The notes: generated from the letters alone by a model not told the origin. A stretch of 28,668 bases of DNA from Thoreauomyces humboldtii (GCA_027596035.1 JADGJA010000235.1:1-28668); one strand, 5' to 3'. Numbered from the stretch's first letter, positions 7,655 to 18,244 are shown. Made by a program: numbers and translations.

Positions 7655-10071
7655 TCATCCGGCCGCGAATTGGACAGCGACCCGGGTCTCCACTCCCGTC
7701 GCGTTCACTTTGGCGACCACAGTGAGCTCCGTCAGGCCAAAGTAAAACGTAAGTTCAAATATACGATCGCCCTGAAGAGGTATGTTCGGAACTTCGACGG
7801 TGCCCACTTTGAAGAGCCCTTGTGCGTCGGATTCACACATGAATTCGCCTGCAGCATACTCGATTCTTGTCGCGTAGATGGGCAATGTGAGAGAGGTCAT
7901 CCAGGAGTAAAGTGGCGTCCGATGCTCAACGCGGGAGTCATCTGCTCGGACTGCCTGGTTCGCACTAATCACGGGACAAAAGATCGAAGCGTATGCTGAA
8001 CCGTTTTCTCGATGGATGAAAGCGTCGCTGGGGTTAACAGGCTTGCCAGTTTGAAGACGCAGATAGTTGGCCGGGAACGAGCTGGGAAATCCGTACGTGA
8101 AGCGGGAACATCTCACGTGGAAGCATCTGGGGTCCAAACCGCTCACTGTAAAGTCGTGAGAAGCAGATCTTAGTGGTGGAGGAGTGGCATCGATCCGGAT
8201 ACTTACGCACAGCACCCTGAACTGGTAAACGGTACAATCAGGGACTAGATCAGACAAGATCATCGGCAAGATCCATCAACTTACGGATGGCACTTCCCGG
8301 ATCACTCGGGCAGGCGAAGCTGTCGAAGGAATGAGCAAAGCGATGCTGGAGCTTGTCAAAGAGATACTGGGATGCCTAGAGACGGGAAAGAGTTGATGTC
8401 AGTCGACGATGTCAACGTCGTGCACGCCATGTGACATACCGAGAACCCTCCGACAGCGAACATCTTATTGCATCGCTTCCCGGTGCACCTCTCGAGCTGC
8501 TTTTCGACGAGACCGAGGACCTGGTCGACGATGGGGTCGAAGAAAGTCTGCATGTCCTGGAGTGCAATATAGATCTCTTCCGAGACTCCGTCTGTAACAT
8601 AACGAGGTCAGGAAGAAGCGCTCGACATGGCCGCGCTGCGGACAGACCTTGCGCCTCTTCCAGCTCCTCTTTCTTTGCATCCGACATCTCGTACATCTCG
8701 TTGTAGAGTCGAGCCGGAATCGACAAAGTCAGGTGGTCGACACGCGCGAAGCTCTCTGGGCCTTTGAACTGCCGCTTCAGGTTTTCCCATTCCGCCAGAA
8801 TCGTCAGCCGGTCCTTGCCTGACGGCTCAAGACCGATCTTGTCTTCGAACCACTTCTCAAAGCGTTTGTCAACGAAGGTGGATCCGCACCAGTCACCCTC
8901 TCCTTTTGCGAGCTCTGAGAGTCGAACGTGAGAGTCGCTCTCTGTAGAAGGAAAAGCTTTAGGGAGAAGGAACGAGGAGAACCATCTTCAGACCATCTTC
9001 AGACCATCACCAGTGCATTGTTCGACAACGATGTCCACAGTCCCGCCGCCAGCGTCCACGATCATGAAAGTGTCGCCGTTGCTCATGGCAGTTTCAGCGT
9101 CGTTCCTGAGATTCTTGGAGCAGTATACAGCGGCAGCTTCCGGTTCGAGAACAAGACCAAGGCGAGGTTTGTTGATTTCGCTTGATTCGACGAGACCGGC
9201 GTGAGCTGCCGCCTCGCGAAGGTTTTGTTTCGCGACTTCGCTCCAGATAGCTACAAGCACAAAACAACGGGTTATTTGTTACTGAACCTCATCTCGGGTT
9301 ACATGGCCCAATCATCTTGCCAGGAACCGTCAGACAGTAGTGAATGTCCTTGGGACCCAAAGATTCGCCAAAGGTACGATGCAGCTTTTCCAAAAGGAGT
9401 TCGTGAAGCTTGCGGAGATAGCCAGCCACCAAGTCCAGCCCATCCACTCCGGGGGGAATGGCTTTCGTGCGGGATGGCGCATCGGGTTCGACCAACGACT
9501 TCAGATCGTCGACCAGATGATGGGTCTTGCGTTCTTCGTCTTTGGCTTCGAGAGCCCGCTGGATCGCTGTGTATCTGCACAAGACGAAACTGTCAGCCGT
9601 GTCCAGAAGACTCTGACAGGAGTTTGACCTTACCCCCATGCATCGACCTTTTTTTCTGCGATGTTGAACCAGATGGCTGTGGCATTCTTGCAGTAAGGCT
9701 GCCGGAAAAGCGGTGCTCAGCGAGAGGGAGTTGGATGGCGGTTTGCAAAGCCCTTCCCTCACCCGCAGCTGGTTCTCCCAGTCGTAGAAGCTGCAGGTGA
9801 AGTCCTGTGTCAAATCATTCCCTGCTTGGCATCTTCAGCCAGCTCCTTACCACTCAATGCGATCCGGGCTGGCGACGTGTTCTAAAAGCAGTTCGCCCTC
9901 GTTTCAACAAGTAGCCGAGAAGGAGCCCCGACCGAAACCGACGAAGCGCTTACCAAAGACAAATCCCGAGTGAGTCGTGCCAAAGTCGATGCCGGCGACG
10001 ATGCGATGATCGCAAGCCATCAAAAGACTACGGTGACGGTCACTGGTCTGGTTATGGACGTAAGTCGACAT
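7655..10071 (-). CDS. HSPA12-type Hsp70-like ATPase, 592 aa, 11 exons
   Basis: A divergent Hsp70 of the HSPA12 class, a cytosolic ATPase with the actin/Hsp70 fold that lacks a canonical peptide-binding domain. Exons (minus): 10071-9954, 9881-9851, 9790-9763, 9698-9634, 9574-9321, 9250-9011, 8941-8648, 8591-8440, 8375-8285, 8221-8207, 8145-7655; all phases agree and total 593 codons with TGA. Visible motifs are phosphate-1 GIDFGTTHSG near residue 30, TVPAIW near 165, phosphate-2 VDAGGGTVD near 235, a DWCGSTFVD loop, and adenosine motif VGGFSASQYL near 390. The C-terminal 160 residues match the family's beta-rich tail. Intron 5 uses a GC donor to keep TVPAIW. Exon 10 is only 15 nt. The start at 10071 has A at -3; Met18 at 10020 is the alternative. 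The intron 6 donor (9010) is the least certain junction. Substrate unknown. Confidence 0.85.
8981..9009. repeat. Short tandem repeat inside Hsp70 intron 6
   Basis: About two and a half copies of an 11-nt unit (AGACCATCTTC) lie at the 5' end of intron 6 of the Hsp70 gene. They create several competing GT dinucleotides, which makes the exact donor uncertain. Confidence 0.7.
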
Positions 10072-10804
10072 TTTGATCCCGCAAGCTTTGTCCCAATGTG
10101 GTCGAAGAGCAGCTGAAGAACGTTTTCATCTTGTTCGAAGTCCCCAGTGCCTGTCGAGCTCTGTTTCACGGCGAGACATGTCAGTCACATGAAGCCGTTC
10201 GAGACGGTTGCAAGCCCGCAGCGATCGCCACTGTTATCGGGAATTGCTCATGTCTCATAGGTAATCAGAAACCTGAGGCGGCGTGAGTGCTGCCATCGCT
10301 CGTGCTTCCCAGAATTTTACTTTCCCGAAGGTCCGGAGCGAGACTTTGTGAACAAACCCACGAAATTGGCCAAGCGACAACAAGCGGTGCCAACAACGGG
10401 AAATGTCGGCGAACCGTGGGTTTCCGAACGAGAGTGGCTCTGGGGACGGCATAACGCTACGCCGTCCGTAAGCCCAATCTACCGCCGCTGATACAGTAGA
10501 GTCCCTGTACCACAGGCCCATCGACCGGCATTTGCTTGGCGCTACAGGTTGGCGGGTCCCCTCAGCAGTCGGTCGACCGCAGCGGCGGGTTGGTGCCGAA
10601 GAGCGAAGTTTGCCGCTTTTCTTTTCGATAGCTCAGCACCAGAACAGGGCACAAACTACACATGCCATCTGAACCTGTACACGAAGACTTGGAAAGAAAG
10701 GATATGTATAGCGAGACGAGATGGTGACGCGGCGGCGGGGCTCGCGTCTGTTCGTTTCATTCCCACCGGTCGACCGTCAGCCTACATTGCTCAATTCGCC
10801 AACG
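10072..10804. other. Divergent intergenic region between Hsp70 and PEF genes
   Basis: Both neighbouring genes are transcribed away from this 733-nt stretch, so it should hold both promoters. Small ORFs on both strands show no domain or exon structure. I see no clear TATA box. Confidence 0.5.
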
Positions 10805-12342
10805 ATGCAAACAGTGGCTCACATAGAAGAACGGAGAGCTAGCAACCCGGAACGCAAACGACCCGTATCTCGCTACTCTCATCCGGCCTATTTGGTTTCC
10901 CCGGCATCCGCGGACACCCCGGCAGGACCACCCACTGCCGGTATTTCTGCTTCCCCTGATTCTCTCTTTCCGTCGTTACTGCCGACAGCAGGTTTGTGTG
11001 ATTGCGCTGGTCGATCGTTGTGAACTTCATCACTACTACATCAATACTCATAATCTACATCAATAACGATTACAGATCTTCGCTCGGATTTGCGGATCCA
11101 GACTCACCGCTGCCGCAAACTCGAAGAACGGGACCGGAGCCGCGTGACCCACATCCGTCTCCTCGAAGCCGAAGTGCAACGCGTGCGAGCGGACGCTTCG
11201 GAAGCCACGGAACTGATGGCGGACGTGACCCGCGCCCTCGAGCACAAGAACGACGTCATTGCGGGGCTCGAGAAGCAGAGAGATCGAGGACGGGCGAGGC
11301 TGGCCGAACTGGAGGCCGACAACAGACGTCTCAACGAGGAGATGAGGAGGATGGACGCCTTGTTCCAGGAAAAGGACGATGAGATTCAACGGCTCGTGAA
11401 GAGCACCGAGGTGCAGCGAGAGCAGCACGTGGTGGTCGGAACCAAGTTGCTCGAGATGCAGAATCGGTATGAGCCACCACCGTTGTCGGTGGTCGACGAG
11501 CAAAGAGCTTTACCTACTCGAGCGCTCCCGATACCCAAAGGTGAGCGAGGCTCGCCTTTGGAACAAAACCTTGGCGATCCTCGAACTCATTCACGGTTTA
11601 CAGGTGCCGATCTTCAGCTTTGGCAGCTGTTTGTGAAGGTGGGCACAGACTCTAGCAGACTAGTGGGTGCCACGCAGATCCTCATCTTGTTCCTCGAACA
11701 GGCCGACCCATATCAGTCAGGAACCGTCGACGCTCTACAGGTGTGCAGTATCCTCAACCACGGTAAGGCCCACGTCCTGCAGTCTCCCTTCCCCCCACCC
11801 AAGCTGCTCACGAACCATCCAACCTCAGGACCATGGCCAGCACTAGACTATCCGGCGGCGCGCATCCTCTGTTACAGTCCCGACACAACGGAAAAAGGCA
11901 TCCCGTTCGACAGTCTAGTCTTGATCTGGGACCTGTTGTCCAAATGGATCCAAGTCTTCCTCCAGCACTCCACCGACCAGTCTACGGCGGAACGTATGCC
12001 TCGACGGAATCTCTGTAAAGCGATGGAGCTTTGCGGCGTTCCGAGTTCCGAGCAAGTGGTGGCGAATCTTCTCGGTCAGCGGTTCTGGAATCAAGGTTCG
12101 CGATCGACATGTAGACTGTGAACTTGGCAAGAAGCACAAAACTCTGACCCACTTATGCATGTTCCATGTTGTGCAGACCGGCCGATTGCCTGGAAGACTT
12201 TGTAGCTTGCGCGGCCAGGGTCAGGTTGATGCAGGACGGATTCGACCGGATCGACATGGATCAGGTATGTTGCCGGATAGAAAGGGTGTTTCTGCGTTTA
12301 CATCTCCTCACTCTCCTGCGGGCTTTCTTCCAGGACAGATGA
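10805..12342 (+). CDS. Coiled-coil plus penta-EF-hand (PEF) protein, 377 aa to an in-frame TGA
   Basis: Penta-EF-hand proteins (ALG-2/PDCD6, Pef1) are Ca2+-responsive adaptors, usually with a Gly/Pro-rich N-terminus. Exons: 10805-10991, 11076-11540, 11604-11638, 11702-11762, 11829-12117, 12177-12264, 12334 to TGA at 12340-12342; phases agree. Residues 1-62 are Ser/Pro-rich, about 64-190 form a long charged coiled coil, and about 218-377 follow the PEF pattern: LWQLF entry helix, EF1, a Trp-Pro linker, EF2 ending LVLIWDLLSKWIQVF, EF3, EF4, then the DCLEDFV...DGFDRIDMDQ region. The Ca2+ loops are degenerate (ADPYQSGTVD in EF1; EF3 lacks most acidic ligands), so calcium binding is doubtful. The longer unspliced frame seen here is an artefact of three stop-free introns. 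The terminal EF-hand is interrupted by TGA (next entry). This may be a decaying gene or a specialised family member. Confidence 0.7.
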
Positions 12343-12469
12343 ATCACCATAAGTAAGCGTGCATGCGGCAATGTCTGTATCATCGTTCAAGCAACTGATG
12401 TCGTTCTTTCGCACCCATTCTTCAGATTACGATAAATGCCTCGTGCTCATAACGAACAGCCTTGTGTGA
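12343..12469 (+). pseudogene. Conserved PEF C-terminal coding sequence behind the TGA
   Basis: After the TGA, the same frame reads Ile-Thr-Ile, then a GTAAGC...TTCAG intron (12353-12425), then Asn-Tyr-Asp-Lys-Cys-Leu and eight more residues to TGA at 12467-12469. This matches in spacing the end of the PEF domain (PDCD6: ...DGWIQVSYEQYLSMVFSIV), with the TGA at the Trp position. The full product would be 395 aa. It is either a recent nonsense change, readthrough, or a base error. Confidence 0.5.
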
Positions 12470-13483
12470 TCCCGTACATACCCACACCGCCGCTCACAAT
12501 TCAAGTCCTACGGACGCGGATCATGTGCCTTATGCTGCCCTCTTTTGGTGACCGTCATAGCGACTTTCATATATCAGCACTTTCTTTGCGCTCAATGATA
12601 TGTCCTCCTCAAAAAAAACGATGCAGTGACAATCGATGAGACTGTTTCAGTTGCCACCGTATGCGATTACATCACTTCGGTCTCTTTCCAGGCTTGCTCG
12701 CGGGCAGATGTGCAATAGTTATGAAAAGCGTCGAAAGCTGTCTGGTTTTGCCTATGATCTCCCTTTTCGTTCATGGTGCTCGGCCGCTTCATCGTGCCAT
12801 GGATGAGATTTGGGCCAGTCCGAGTACGACTGGTACGTGCCACTTGACATGTAAGAGCATTTTCCGATAAGACGTGTAGCCGCACCATGTCAATTCGGCC
12901 CGCAGGGCTGATGTGTGTCGCAGAAGTTCGGGTAACCCATAGGGACGGAAGGATGCGCTGACATGTCATTTGGCCGGATCGCAGTGTTATCGAGACCAAA
13001 TGTCAGGTATCTCTCTCTCCGCATCCCAGGTCCCGGTCATCCTTCATGCAGAGTCGTTGTCGGATTCGAGAAGAAATCGCACCGCTAATCCGTGCAATAG
13101 TTAGGTTGCCGCAATCTGTAGGGGACGATTGCTGAACATTTGAATTTGGCAGGCTATTTTCAGTCCTGAACTAACTTTAAAGGCTTAACCTGAGCCACGA
13201 TCAAAATGTCTTACACGTAACGATACGCAACAGCCCCGTCTTTGATACATGTGGCCGACCACCTTTCTTCTTGCATCAGTTCTCCTTCACGGCATAGGAT
13301 GATGCCCCCTGGCTGCTCTGAAGGAAACGGGGATCCCCTGGGCTGCAAAAGGAGAAATCAGAAAGAAACAATCGTTACTACACAAGCACTGCATTCCCCT
13401 CGTCTATTCAGTCCTACTTCCCAAGGCGCAACGGTTCCTCTCGAACTCGAACGACAACTGAAAAACTACTCCCTCTCCCAAGC
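12470..13483. other. Intergenic, no supported gene
   Basis: This kilobase lies between the PEF gene and tRNA-Gly. Overlapping ORFs (for example a 110-codon minus-strand frame at 12667-12999) show no domain and no consistent splice structure. I see nothing else structured. Confidence 0.5.
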
Positions 13484-13487
13484 AAAA
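13484..13487 (-). terminator. Pol III terminator of tRNA-Gly
   Basis: A run of four T on the minus strand begins 9 nt past the mature 3' end of the tRNA, the usual RNA polymerase III stop signal. Confidence 0.6.
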
Positions 13488-13495
13488 GATATCGT

Positions 13496-13589
13496 GCGCC
13501 ATCCGAGATTTGAACTCGAGCCTTCTGCTGGTTCCAAGATCGCACAGGAAAATGGGAAGCAGATGTGTTAACCACTACACTAATGGCGC
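13496..13589 (-). tRNA. tRNA-Gly(CCC): tRNA-Gly(CCC) with a 23-nt intron
   Basis: The minus-strand sequence folds as a cloverleaf: acceptor GCGCCAT pairs with ATGGCGC, D-stem GTGT/ACAC, anticodon stem TCTGC/GCAGA, T-arm with the TTCAAAT loop. The anticodon CCC is at 13556-13554. The anticodon loop is interrupted one base 3' of the anticodon, the canonical nuclear tRNA intron position, by 23 nt (13552-13530). Without the intron the molecule is 71 nt. CCA is not encoded, as expected in eukaryotes. Confidence 0.9.
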
Positions 13590-13791
13590 AATTTCCGCCC
13601 TTCACCAGAAATGCAACTATTGAACCAAAGAATCATGGCTTCTCCGATTCGAAACACATCAATTTGCAACGACTCGCAACCAAGAAAAGATGTGAGCAAA
13701 AGAACAGATGTGTATGGAAGAGCGCAAACTAAAAGAAATCTCGATAAAACTAAAAACTAAAACAGCACCCCCCCCCCACAACTTCCTTATC

Positions 13792-16700
13792 CTAAGACAG
13801 ATAACCCTTATCCATGAGGACCTTCCTCTTTCTCACGTCGACCGAGTTCCACACCCTTCCTCTCGTGGCCTCGTCGCACGCCGCCATCATCTGTCTCAAC
13901 GTCGTGGCGATCCGCGTCACCAGGGAACTGGCCTCCGCTCGCTTGGCGAGGTCCTGAGGGGTGGGGGGTAGGACGACGTCATGGGCGCCCACGTCGGGGG
14001 CAGCGAGGGGGAAGAGGTCCGAGGAGGCGAGGGCCTCGGCGAGGATGAGGGCGATGCTGGGGACGTTGGCGTTGGAGGATCCCAGAACCGCTTGGTTGTT
14101 TCTAGAAGGAAGAAGAAGAAGACGAAAAAAAGCGGTTCAGGTTTTCGGCCCCTGTTTGTAATCGGTGAATGGTTTTAACACTCACTGCTGGATGAGGTCG
14201 AGGAGGTACGTGTAAGCGAGGGGAGCCTCGTCCTGGTCTTCCACGATGGGCATGGCCGCGACCCAAGCTCTCAGGACCTGGTCCAGATCGAAGACCCCGG
14301 CATGTCCAGCGAACTTGCAGATCTTGGCCACGGCGGCGACGGCGTTCTCGGTGGCCAGGACGTTGTCGTCTAGCCGAGCGCCCTGCATGTTGATGGCGGC
14401 GAACAGGTTGGGAAGGGCACCGGCGACGGCCTGCGTGTAGGCCGGACCTCCGAACTGAGCCGCGACGCCGACTCCGTAGGCCGCGGCCTGACGGATCTCG
14501 GCGGCTGGGTCCACGATGGCTTGAGCCATCAGGTCCCAAAACTGTTGCTGGTACCGTGCTGACGCTGGGCCGGCAAACTCGATCACGTCGTCAAAGACGC
14601 AGATGGCCCATTGACGGGCGGGAGTCTGACCGCTGTTCTAAGAAAAGGCCGGAGGGAGGCAGTTGTCAGCTCCGACCACATTGTTGTGGCCCCAATAAAA
14701 GCAGGCCCCTTACCAAGAACCGTTGCACATAAGGGGCAAGGATGTCGAACTGAGGCAGATACGCCTCTCCGTGGTTTCGGAAGAATTGGTGCAGAGCCGT
14801 GGAAAAGTCTTGCAAGTAGGCATCGTCCATGGTCTCCTCCTCACCGATAGCATCCTCGTCCTCGGCATCGTAGTCCTGATCACGACGAGATTCTAGGGAA
14901 GGTATCAGGGTGAGCCTACAGCTTTAAAATCGCGAAGATTCCCGGTGAACGTCGACAGGCGCCAAAGCCCCATGAGCATCAGATCAAGTGTAGTTTTTTT
15001 GGGGTTCCACATGCATGCGGGGGAGGCATCGAAAGGGGGAACCCTTGGGCACCCCTCTGTTGCCTCTGAAACCACCTCTCGGAAAGTATCCAAAGGATCA
15101 TCCAGTGCCCAAGCTCCCGAAGGCCTGCGCTTTCCGCAATAGTTATCTCTGCTCTGAGAAGCAAACATACCTTCACGGACGACAGCACGCTTGAAGTACG
15201 CTTCGAGTTGCCCTGCGCTTTCCTTGACAAACGCCAGACGAAGAGTCTCGTCGGTGCTGTTGGGACCCAGGACCTCGAGACACTCTTGCGTTGTGCTGTA
15301 CAGCTGACCCAAGAAAGCAATGTCCGTCTCGTCGCTGATCGTCTCGACGATCTTCTTTAGCACCTCATGCCAAGCGGCTTGGACGTTGAACGGTGCTGAC
15401 CATAACAAGAAGCACTGTCAGGGACGCAAATGACCCACCCCATCACCAGATGTTCCCACTCACGTTGTTGAGCCTTGAGAACCGAGATGAACAGGTAAGG
15501 GATGACACCAGCGGCTGCGTGACGAACGCCCTCGTGGAAGAAGAACCTCAGGAGGGGAAGGACCGTGTCCATGACCTCCTTGGCGTACGGGGCGAACCCG
15601 GCACCGAGTTCGCGAGCGTAGCAGATGAGCATCTCGACGGCTGTGCATTTTTCCTCCAGGATGGTGGTCTTGATGCCGATACGTTTGCCATCGATCTCCA
15701 GCATCTCCCAGTCCTCGTCGTACTGCTCTCGGATGCTGGCCTCACTCTCCTCCGTGTCGATTAGTGCAAAGTCGGGCTTGAGCTGAGCGCTTCGCATCAG
15801 AGGGGGCAGCACGAACGGAAGGTAAGGCACAAAGTCCTCGGCCAGGACTTTGCAGAGACGGGCCCAGGCGGCGAGCAGGTACGAGGATTGCGGGTCATCG
15901 TCGTCGGTGATGGACGCCTGAGTCAAACGGAGGAGCTCGATCATCTCTGCAGCGTCGGGAGCAAACACCTCCTTTCCAACGGCCAAAGCAATCAGGGAAG
16001 CGCACTCCATTGTCTTTCCGCGAAGGAGGCGGAATTCTTTGTTGTGCGCTTGCTTGAGGATGTTGAGCAGGAAAGGCATGATCGAGGCGTAGTAAGTAGC
16101 GAAGTTCTCGCCCGCACAGTCGGCGACCGTGGCAATGGTGGTAATAGCCTGTTCCTGGACGTAAGTCTTGCCAGTGTTCAGCAAGACGACGAGTTTCTGG
16201 AAAATACTGGGGAGGAATGTTGCGATAGCATCCTTCTCGACCTCTTGGCAGAAGTTGACCAGAGCAGCGGCAGCGTGAGTTTGGACACGGGGGTAGTCGC
16301 TGTAGTCGAGAACAGGCACAAGCGACGTCAAAAGCATTTCGGCGTACTTGTTCTGGACGGTAGGCTGGAGAGGAAAAAGGCTTAGCATAAGCTTAGACAT
16401 TGGCAATGTCACCATGCGTTCATAACTTACAGCAAAGTCTGTGCACATCTGGCCGAGGGCGTTGCAGGTGGCCCACTGCACGCGAGGGTGAGGATCGCGC
16501 AAGTGAGGAAGGATGAGCGTGAGCACGTTGAGAAGTTCGGCCTCCATGATCTTGGCGCATCCTTCGCCGATCGCAGAGATCGTCATCAAAGCACCATGCC
16601 TCTTGCGCCAGTCTTCCGAAGCAAGCATGGAAGGGATGAGGCTGAAGGTGATGGGGAGCACCGACTTTCCGCCTAGAGCACGGGCGATTCGGTCGAAAGC

Positions 16701-18244
16701 TTCCCCACCAACAATGTCATCCGACTCGACGTCTTCCTCCTCCGTGTCGTCGCTGTTGAACCACGCCTCGTTCTCCTCAAGGTTACTCATCCACTGCAGC
16801 AGGACGGGAATGACGCTCTGGCAGAAGCTGGCGTGCTTACGCATCATGCCTGGAGCACCCTCCGCAAGGGTAAGAAGAACCTCGAGCGCTGTCTGTCGCG
16901 TAGTCATCTCAAGGTCTTCATCCTTCATCAGCTGGGAAGTGTATTGAATCAACTGAGGAATGCATGATCGAAGTGCTCGGGGGTGGAATTCGGCGAGCTC
17001 AATGAGGTAACCTAGAGCGGAGTCAAGCTGAGTCTCATCCTCTTTGCCGATGGTAGGAAGAACCTGCATCGGAAAGCCATGAGATCGAGTACCTGCGTGA
17101 CGTAAGATTCGTCGACAAATGACTTGCCTGAAGCATTTGCGGTACAAAGTCAAGGAATGGTTCGATCATCTGAGCTTCCAAATCATTCATGTACGCGGCG
17201 CTAGCATGCAAGGCCTCCAACCGAACGTCAACGTTCGCATCCTGCAATCCCTGTCCGAAGAAACGCTTCATGGCCTGAGCATCCGTGTCGGACACAAGGC
17301 TTGGAACCTGAGCGATGATTTGGAAACCGCTGGTCCTGTGCTCGGCGGCAGGGGACCGTGCGCACTCGAAGATGGCATGCGCGAGCTCGTTCCAGGTGTC
17401 TGTCGAGGATGGAAGGTCAGCCCCGCACAAAGTCAAAGCGCTGCTTGCAACCCATCACTTACATCCTTTCAGAAGCATGTGCTTGCCGAGTTCGGCGATG
17501 GTGTCTGCGACTTTGTGACGCACGGCAGAGACTTGTTCGCCGTGGAGCGCTTGCAGCAGCTCGCTTTCGATGTACTTCCGGGGAGATTCGCCGATCCATA
17601 CGTAATAGGAGACCTCTTCAGCATTGGGTGCCGATGGCTGCTGTTTCGGCTTCAGTGCAAGACGTCGCAGAAGGATGGCGGCAAAGGAGCGGAGCTGAGG
17701 ATGAGGTGGGAAGGGAAGGGGAGTTCAGTCAAGTATCGAAGGGTGGAGAAGGAAAGACCGTGCTTCGCACGAAAGGACGGTAACCAGGAGCGTGCGTCGC
17801 GGGCATCAACAAGGAGGTCGGTTTGAGCTTTGCCGACCGAAGACGAAGACTATGACGTTCCGACCTTGCCGGCCGAAGATGGAAGGCAACCGCGCTTGCG
17901 CGCAGGACAATGCTCCGCTTCGTCGATGAAAAGGCGGCACTTCACGCGGTTCCCATCCTTACTCGATGGCAGCGGAATGTCGTCCCCTTCGTGCAATGCC
18001 ACCCTCCCTTCCCGACGATTCCCCTTCGGTTGCAACAAAGACTCACATGCTCATCAGGATACGTCCTGACGACGTGGGCGAGGGCGGCCAGGAGCAGCTC
18101 GCACTGGCTGGAGAGTTGAGCGTTGAGGGCCTCTTCGGAAGCGGTTCGGACGGAATTGTCGGTGCTGACGAGCTGGGCGAGGACGGCAGCCAGCTGGTTG
18201 ACGAACTCTGGAGTGACTGCCTCCGCGACCATCGTTTGAGCCAT
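13792..18244 (-). CDS. KAP121: Importin-5 / Kap121 family karyopherin beta, 1133 aa, 9 exons
   Basis: Nuclear import receptor (human IPO5/RanBP5, budding yeast Kap121/Pse1, fission yeast Sal3) that carries cargo such as ribosomal proteins and histones through nuclear pores and releases it on RanGTP. Exons (minus): 18244-18047, 17694-17463, 17399-17128, 17063-16431, 16364-15464, 15395-15171, 14892-14714, 14637-14186, 14101-13792; phases agree, total 1134 codons with TAG, close to the 1090-1115 aa of the family. HEAT repeats run throughout. Diagnostic stretches include an acidic loop at residues 328-352, ISAIGEGC, DPHPRVQWATCNALGQM, LRLLRGKTMECASLIALAVGKE and the C-terminal IRQAAAYGVGVAAQFGG. 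Intron 3 has a GC donor (GCAAGT), intron 4 is a 66-nt stop-free intron, and introns 1 (352 nt) and 6 (278 nt) are far longer than the rest. The start follows a C at -3; Met5 is a possible alternative. It is divergent from HYPK. Confidence 0.93.

Noticed and set aside
9301..9303. GT donor for Hsp70 intron 5
   Set aside because: It keeps phase but inserts six residues into the conserved TVPAIW block; the GC donor at 9320 restores it exactly. Kept only as a possible alternative.
11090..12121. Single unspliced 343-codon ORF as the PEF gene model
   Set aside because: It reads through three introns with good splice sites; removing them restores PEF spacing and extends the gene at both ends.
15888..16385. 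165-codon plus-strand ORF
   Set aside because: Antisense to exon 5 and intron 4 of the importin gene; no domain.
15357..17153. Start of the importin gene at 17153
   Set aside because: The first codons of that ORF are in the wrong frame for the family and lie in an intron; conserved N-terminal exons exist up to 18244.
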